Source: Woeseiaceae bacterium (GTDB taxonomy: Bacteria > Pseudomonadota > Gammaproteobacteria > Steroidobacterales > Woeseiaceae). Taken from it: a DNA stretch of 9,130 nucleotides. The translations under genes and the position numbers were made by a program. Shown one piece after another: positions 6,250 to 9,130 of this stretch. Numbering within the stretch: position 1 is the stretch's first letter; each line of letters begins with the position of its first letter. The notes beneath the pieces are model-generated. The model was not told the origin of the DNA, did not search any database, and saw only the letters and a program-made list of their open reading frames with translations. Where the stretch lies: assembly GCA_013138675.1 (NCBI GenBank), contig WTCH01000040.1, forward strand, positions 1-9,130, in the 5' to 3' direction.

Positions 6250-7253
6250 AAGATTTTAACGACCTTGCCGATTTTTCCAACGATGAAATTGCCGTACTTC
6301 TGGAGCTCGCCGGGCGCCTTGACGCACACCCGGAACCCGTGGCGCTGCGCGGCAAAGTGCTGTCACTGCTATTTCTCAGCCCGTCGCTCAGAACGCTGGC
6401 GTCATTCCAGGCCGCGATGACACGACTTGGTGGGGGCTCTTTCGTTATTTCGCCTGAAATGTCGATTCACGGATTGGAGGCGCGTCCGGGCATCGTTATG
6501 GATGGCGCAGCCGCAGAACACATTCGCGAAGCAATCCCGGTCATCGCATCCTACGGCGATGCTATCGGCATCCGCGCGTTCGCCGAACGCAAAAACCTCG
6601 AGCACGACTTGGCCGAGACGGAATTCTCGGCGATGACTGACCTCATCGACACGCCCTACATCAACATGGAGTCGGCGATGGGACACCCCTGTCAGAATCT
6701 CGCCGACTGGAAAACGCTGGATGACTTCGACATCCCCGCGAACAACGGCAAATTTGTGCTGAGCTGGGCCTATCACCCCAAGGCATTGCCACTTGCCGTG
6801 CCGTCTTCAACCTTGTTCATGGCCGCGAAGCGCGGCATGGACGTTACTGTTTTGCGGCCCGAGGGTTTCCAGCTACCGGCACCGGTCATGCAGAAAGCGA
6901 TTTTCGCGGCCGAGGAAAGCGGCGGATCGGTGCGAGAGACTAACGATCGCACTGAGGCGATGGAAGGTGCACACGTTATATACGCGAAGTCCTGGTCATC
7001 AACAGCGCACTACGGCGACAAGCTCGGCGACCAGAAACTGCGTGAAAACCTGATCGACTGGCGCGTCGATGACCCCTGGTTCGACAATGCACGTGACGAT
7101 TGCCGCTTCATGCACTGTCTGCCGGTGCGTCGTGGCGTCGTCGTTAGCGAACCCGTACTCGATGGTCCGCGCAGCATCGTCATTCCCGAAGCTCGCAATC
7201 GCATGCTTGCGCAGATGGCCGTACTGCACCAGATGCTGGGTGGCGCATCATGA
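6246..7253 (+). CDS. argF': N-acylornithine carbamoyltransferase, predicted N-succinylornithine type
   Basis: A 335-residue aspartate/ornithine carbamoyltransferase-family enzyme that carbamoylates N-acylornithine to N-acylcitrulline. Carbamoyl-phosphate contacts are S47-L-R-T50, Arg110 in IGIR, H147-P-C-Q150 and H290-C-L-P293. It lacks the SMG loop of true ornithine transcarbamylases and instead has MDGAAAEHI (85-93) and SWAYHPKALPLAVP, as in the Xanthomonas N-acetylornithine (AOTCase) and Bacteroides N-succinylornithine (SOTCase) enzymes. At the specificity position (Glu92 in Xanthomonas, Pro90 in Bacteroides) it has Ala90. The Lys302 found in Xanthomonas AOTCase is Val here. EAIPVI, RPEGFQL and HCLPVRR...IVIPEA.NR also read like SOTCase. 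An oddity is that the second Arg of the S-x-R-T-R loop is Leu51. The ATG overlaps the argD stop. The family is firm; the succinyl preference is inferred from the published mutant data I recall. Confidence 0.9.
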   Translation: MKDFNDLADFSNDEIAVLLELAGRLDAHPEPVALRGKVLSLLFLSPSLRTLASFQAAMTRLGGGSFVISPEMSIHGLEARPGIVMDGAAAEHIREAIPVIASYGDAIGIRAFAERKNLEHDLAETEFSAMTDLIDTPYINMESAMGHPCQNLADWKTLDDFDIPANNGKFVLSWAYHPKALPLAVPSSTLFMAAKRGMDVTVLRPEGFQLPAPVMQKAIFAAEESGGSVRETNDRTEAMEGAHVIYAKSWSSTAHYGDKLGDQKLRENLIDWRVDDPWFDNARDDCRFMHCLPVRRGVVVSEPVLDGPRSIVIPEARNRMLAQMAVLHQMLGGAS

Positions 7254-8182
7254 CGACGAAAAAAGATCGCGCAGTCGTCGTCTCGGCACTCAAGCATGCC
7301 GCACCGTATATCCGCCTGTTCAAGGGCAAAGTATTCGTCATCAAAGCGGGTGGTGAGATTTTCGCCGATTCGGAACTGACCAGTGCTCTGATGGAGCAGG
7401 TTGGCATCCTGCACCAGGTCGGCATTCGTGTTGTCCTGATCCACGGCGGCGGCCCACAGTCGACGAAATTGGCGACGGCGCTCGGCCTTGACACGACATT
7501 CATCGATGGCCGCCGTGTCACCGATGGCGCGTCGCTCGACGTCGCGACCATGGTCCTCAATGGCCAGATCAATACACGTGTACTGGCGTCGTGTCGCGAC
7601 CTGCAGATACCCGCGATTGGCGTCAGCGGTATTGACGCCGGGTTGATTCGCGCACATCGCCGACCTCCGGTCGAACGTGGCGGCGACGAATCCATCGATT
7701 ATGGATTCGTCGGAGACATCGATTCTGTCGAAGCCGACATGCTCGTGAAGCAGCTCGACAATGGCCTGATGCCGGTGGTTAGCCCGCTGTCCTGTGATGA
7801 ATCGGGCACAATACTCAACATCAATGCGGACACCGTCGCAGCCGCGATCGCGGCAGAGCTGGGCGCCGAAAAAATGATCCTCCTGACCGGTGCGGCGGGC
7901 GTACTCGAAGACATAAATGACCCGCAGTCGCTCATCAGTTACATCGATCGTGCGGCACTCGACAAGCTCCGGGATGACGGCAAACTCGCTGATGGAATGT
8001 TGCCGAAGGCGGCCGCGATCGACGCGGCACTCGCTAACGGCGTCAGTCGCGTGCACGTCATTTCCTACAAAGTACCGGACAGCTTGTTGCTCGAAGTATT
8101 TACGAACGAGGGCACTGGAACACTGGTCGTCAATGACATCGCCGCCCTGTCACCGGCCGAGCAAGGCGGCCCCACATCATGA
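7250..8182 (+). CDS. argB: N-acylglutamate kinase
   Basis: ArgB (310 residues) is an amino-acid-kinase-family enzyme that phosphorylates the gamma-carboxyl of N-acylglutamate, usually the feedback-controlled step. The N-terminal strand FVIKAGGEIF (29-38) carries Lys32, equivalent to E. coli Lys8. IHGGGPQ (64-70) is the glycine-rich substrate loop; Arg89 in GRRVTDG corresponds to the substrate-carboxylate arginine. NINAD (190-194) and Lys253 in GMLPKAAAIDAAL match the nucleotide and phosphoryl-transfer residues. About 24 residues precede the kinase core, slightly longer than the short E. coli form; an N-terminal helix is typical of arginine-inhibited kinases, but I cannot confirm that here. 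Unlike the Xanthomonas enzyme there is no C-terminal GNAT domain, so acyl-glutamate synthesis must come from another gene. The ATG overlaps the argF' stop; GGGTGG at 7238-7243 can serve as ribosome-binding site. Confidence 0.94.
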   Translation: MTTKKDRAVVVSALKHAAPYIRLFKGKVFVIKAGGEIFADSELTSALMEQVGILHQVGIRVVLIHGGGPQSTKLATALGLDTTFIDGRRVTDGASLDVATMVLNGQINTRVLASCRDLQIPAIGVSGIDAGLIRAHRRPPVERGGDESIDYGFVGDIDSVEADMLVKQLDNGLMPVVSPLSCDESGTILNINADTVAAAIAAELGAEKMILLTGAAGVLEDINDPQSLISYIDRAALDKLRDDGKLADGMLPKAAAIDAALANGVSRVHVISYKVPDSLLLEVFTNEGTGTLVVNDIAALSPAEQGGPTS

Positions 8183-9130
8183 CCCGGCTCTGGGAAAAAG
8201 GTCTGCCGCTTGCCGAGCGCGTACTGCGCTACACAGCCGGCGAGGATCATCTGCTCGACGCACGACTCGTGTCTCACGATGTCAAAGGCTCTATCGCGCA
8301 CGCCGAAATGCTTGCTGCAACCGGACTGATCACTGACGAGGACTGCACGGCGATACGCGACGGCCTTGGCGCGCTCGAGGCGAGCTTTGCTGCTGGCGAG
8401 TGGAGTATCAGCCTCGAAGACGAGGATGTGCATACGGCGCTCGAGTCGCAACTGACCAGGGAGATCGGAGAGGCCGGGGCGCGACTGCATCTCGGGCGCT
8501 CTCGCAACGACCAGGTGCTGACGGCATTACGCCTTTACCTGCGTGATGCCGCAATTGACCTGTCCGGCCGGATAGAGAAACTGCGCGAGTCGATTGCCGG
8601 TGTAAGCAGCCGGCAAGGCGAGGTCGCCCTGCCCGGTTACACGCACATGCAGCATGCAATGCCATCCTCGGTTGCACTCTGGTGCGGCGGCTTCGACGAG
8701 GCCTTTGCGGATGCGGTGGCAGGGTTACGATCGGCGCGACGCCGCATCAACAAGAACCCACTCGGCAGCGCGGCCGGGTATGGCACGCCCGGCCTGCCGC
8801 TGGATCGCGACATGACGACGAAGAAACTCGGCTTTGACGAGACACAGGTTCCGGTTACATCCGTGCAGTTGTCGCGGGGCAAAGCCGAAAGCACATTGCT
8901 GTTCGAAGTCACCTTGTTGTTGCAGGATCTTGGCCGCATGGCGACTGACCTGCTGCTTTTCTATACCCAGGAGTTCGCCTACGTCGCACTGGCTGCCGAC
9001 GTAACGACCGGATCATCGATCATGCCGCAGAAGCGTAATCCCGATGTGCTGGAATTATTGCGCGCCGCGTCGGGTACGGCGCAAGCCTGCCTCGATGAGT
9101 CACTCATGATTACTGCCAAGTTGCAGTCCG
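8179..9130 (+). CDS. argH: Argininosuccinate lyase, 3' end cut off by the window
   Basis: The first 317 residues of ArgH, which splits argininosuccinate into arginine and fumarate. The frame is open to the right edge; family members are about 430-470 residues, so roughly a third is missing. It belongs to the fumarase/aspartase superfamily: the N-terminal region has DVKGSIAHAEML (34-45), LEDEDVHTALE (79-89) and GRSRNDQV (106-113). LPGYTHMQHAMP (151-162) contains the conserved Thr-His, and the superfamily signature GSSIMPQKRNPD (278-289) carries the catalytic serine loop. The N-terminus lacks the common WGGRF-type opening and instead begins MTRLWEKG, similar to what I recall for Xanthomonas and Bacteroidetes homologues. 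The ATG overlaps the argB stop (ATGA). No defect is visible in the part present. Confidence 0.94.
   Translation, partial: MTRLWEKGLPLAERVLRYTAGEDHLLDARLVSHDVKGSIAHAEMLAATGLITDEDCTAIRDGLGALEASFAAGEWSISLEDEDVHTALESQLTREIGEAGARLHLGRSRNDQVLTALRLYLRDAAIDLSGRIEKLRESIAGVSSRQGEVALPGYTHMQHAMPSSVALWCGGFDEAFADAVAGLRSARRRINKNPLGSAAGYGTPGLPLDRDMTTKKLGFDETQVPVTSVQLSRGKAESTLLFEVTLLLQDLGRMATDLLLFYTQEFAYVALAADVTTGSSIMPQKRNPDVLELLRAASGTAQACLDESLMITAKLQS

Noticed and set aside
6246..7253. Annotation as ordinary ornithine carbamoyltransferase (ArgF/OTC)
   Set aside because: The ornithine-binding SMG loop is absent, and the MDG...EHI and HPKALPLAVP segments are those of the N-acylornithine branch.
7010..8056. 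348-codon open frame on the - strand opposite argB
   Set aside because: It is long, but opposite a strongly conserved kinase and the end of argF'. Its composition (rich in Cys, Arg and His with no recognisable motifs) fits a shadow frame in GC-rich DNA.
1..9130. tRNA or rRNA genes, CRISPR arrays, insertion sequences, phage or plasmid features
   Set aside because: The window is almost fully occupied by conserved metabolic genes. The only non-coding stretch of note is the 82-base control region, and I saw no array, terminal repeats or transposase motifs.

Overview
The window is an almost complete arginine-biosynthesis operon on the + strand, preceded by the tail of an NRDE-family gene and a divergently transcribed esterase gene. 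The DNA is GC-rich by eye and the coding is dense. An ArgR-type repressor, ARG-box-like operators, a GFSQGG carboxylesterase and an NRDE/TANGO2-like protein together suggest a proteobacterium, most likely a gammaproteobacterium. The sequence alone does not fix the genus.

Layout: 1-512 is the 3' part of an NRDE-domain protein (+). 486-1163 is a phospholipase/carboxylesterase-type alpha/beta hydrolase (-), which overlaps the NRDE gene tail to tail. 1164-1245 is a short divergent control region with a TTGACG -35-like element and inverted repeats with ARG-box geometry. From 1246 to the right edge run argR, argG, a P-loop protein of unknown function, argC, argD, an argF'-type transcarbamylase, argB and a 3'-truncated argH. 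From argG onward every junction is an ATGA overlap, except argC/argD where stop and start abut (TGAATG). This is a single translationally coupled operon headed by its own presumed repressor.

Pathway: ArgB phosphorylates an N-acylglutamate, ArgC reduces it, ArgD transaminates it to N-acylornithine, ArgF' carbamoylates it to N-acylcitrulline, an unseen deacylase releases citrulline, and ArgG and ArgH make arginine. The N-acylglutamate synthase and the deacylase are not in the window and may lie beyond the right edge or elsewhere.

Two points stand out. First, the transcarbamylase is not an ordinary ornithine carbamoyltransferase. It belongs to the N-acylornithine branch, and the residue known to separate N-acetyl- (Glu) from N-succinyl-ornithine (Pro) enzymes is Ala90 here. 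Published mutants of the Xanthomonas enzyme with Ala at this site prefer N-succinylornithine, so the operon may run on succinylated intermediates, as in Bacteroides. Several neighbours (ArgG, ArgC, ArgD) and the gene order also look Bacteroidetes-like. Second, an uncharacterised 352-residue P-loop protein sits between argG and argC, coupled to both, with no assigned role in arginine synthesis.
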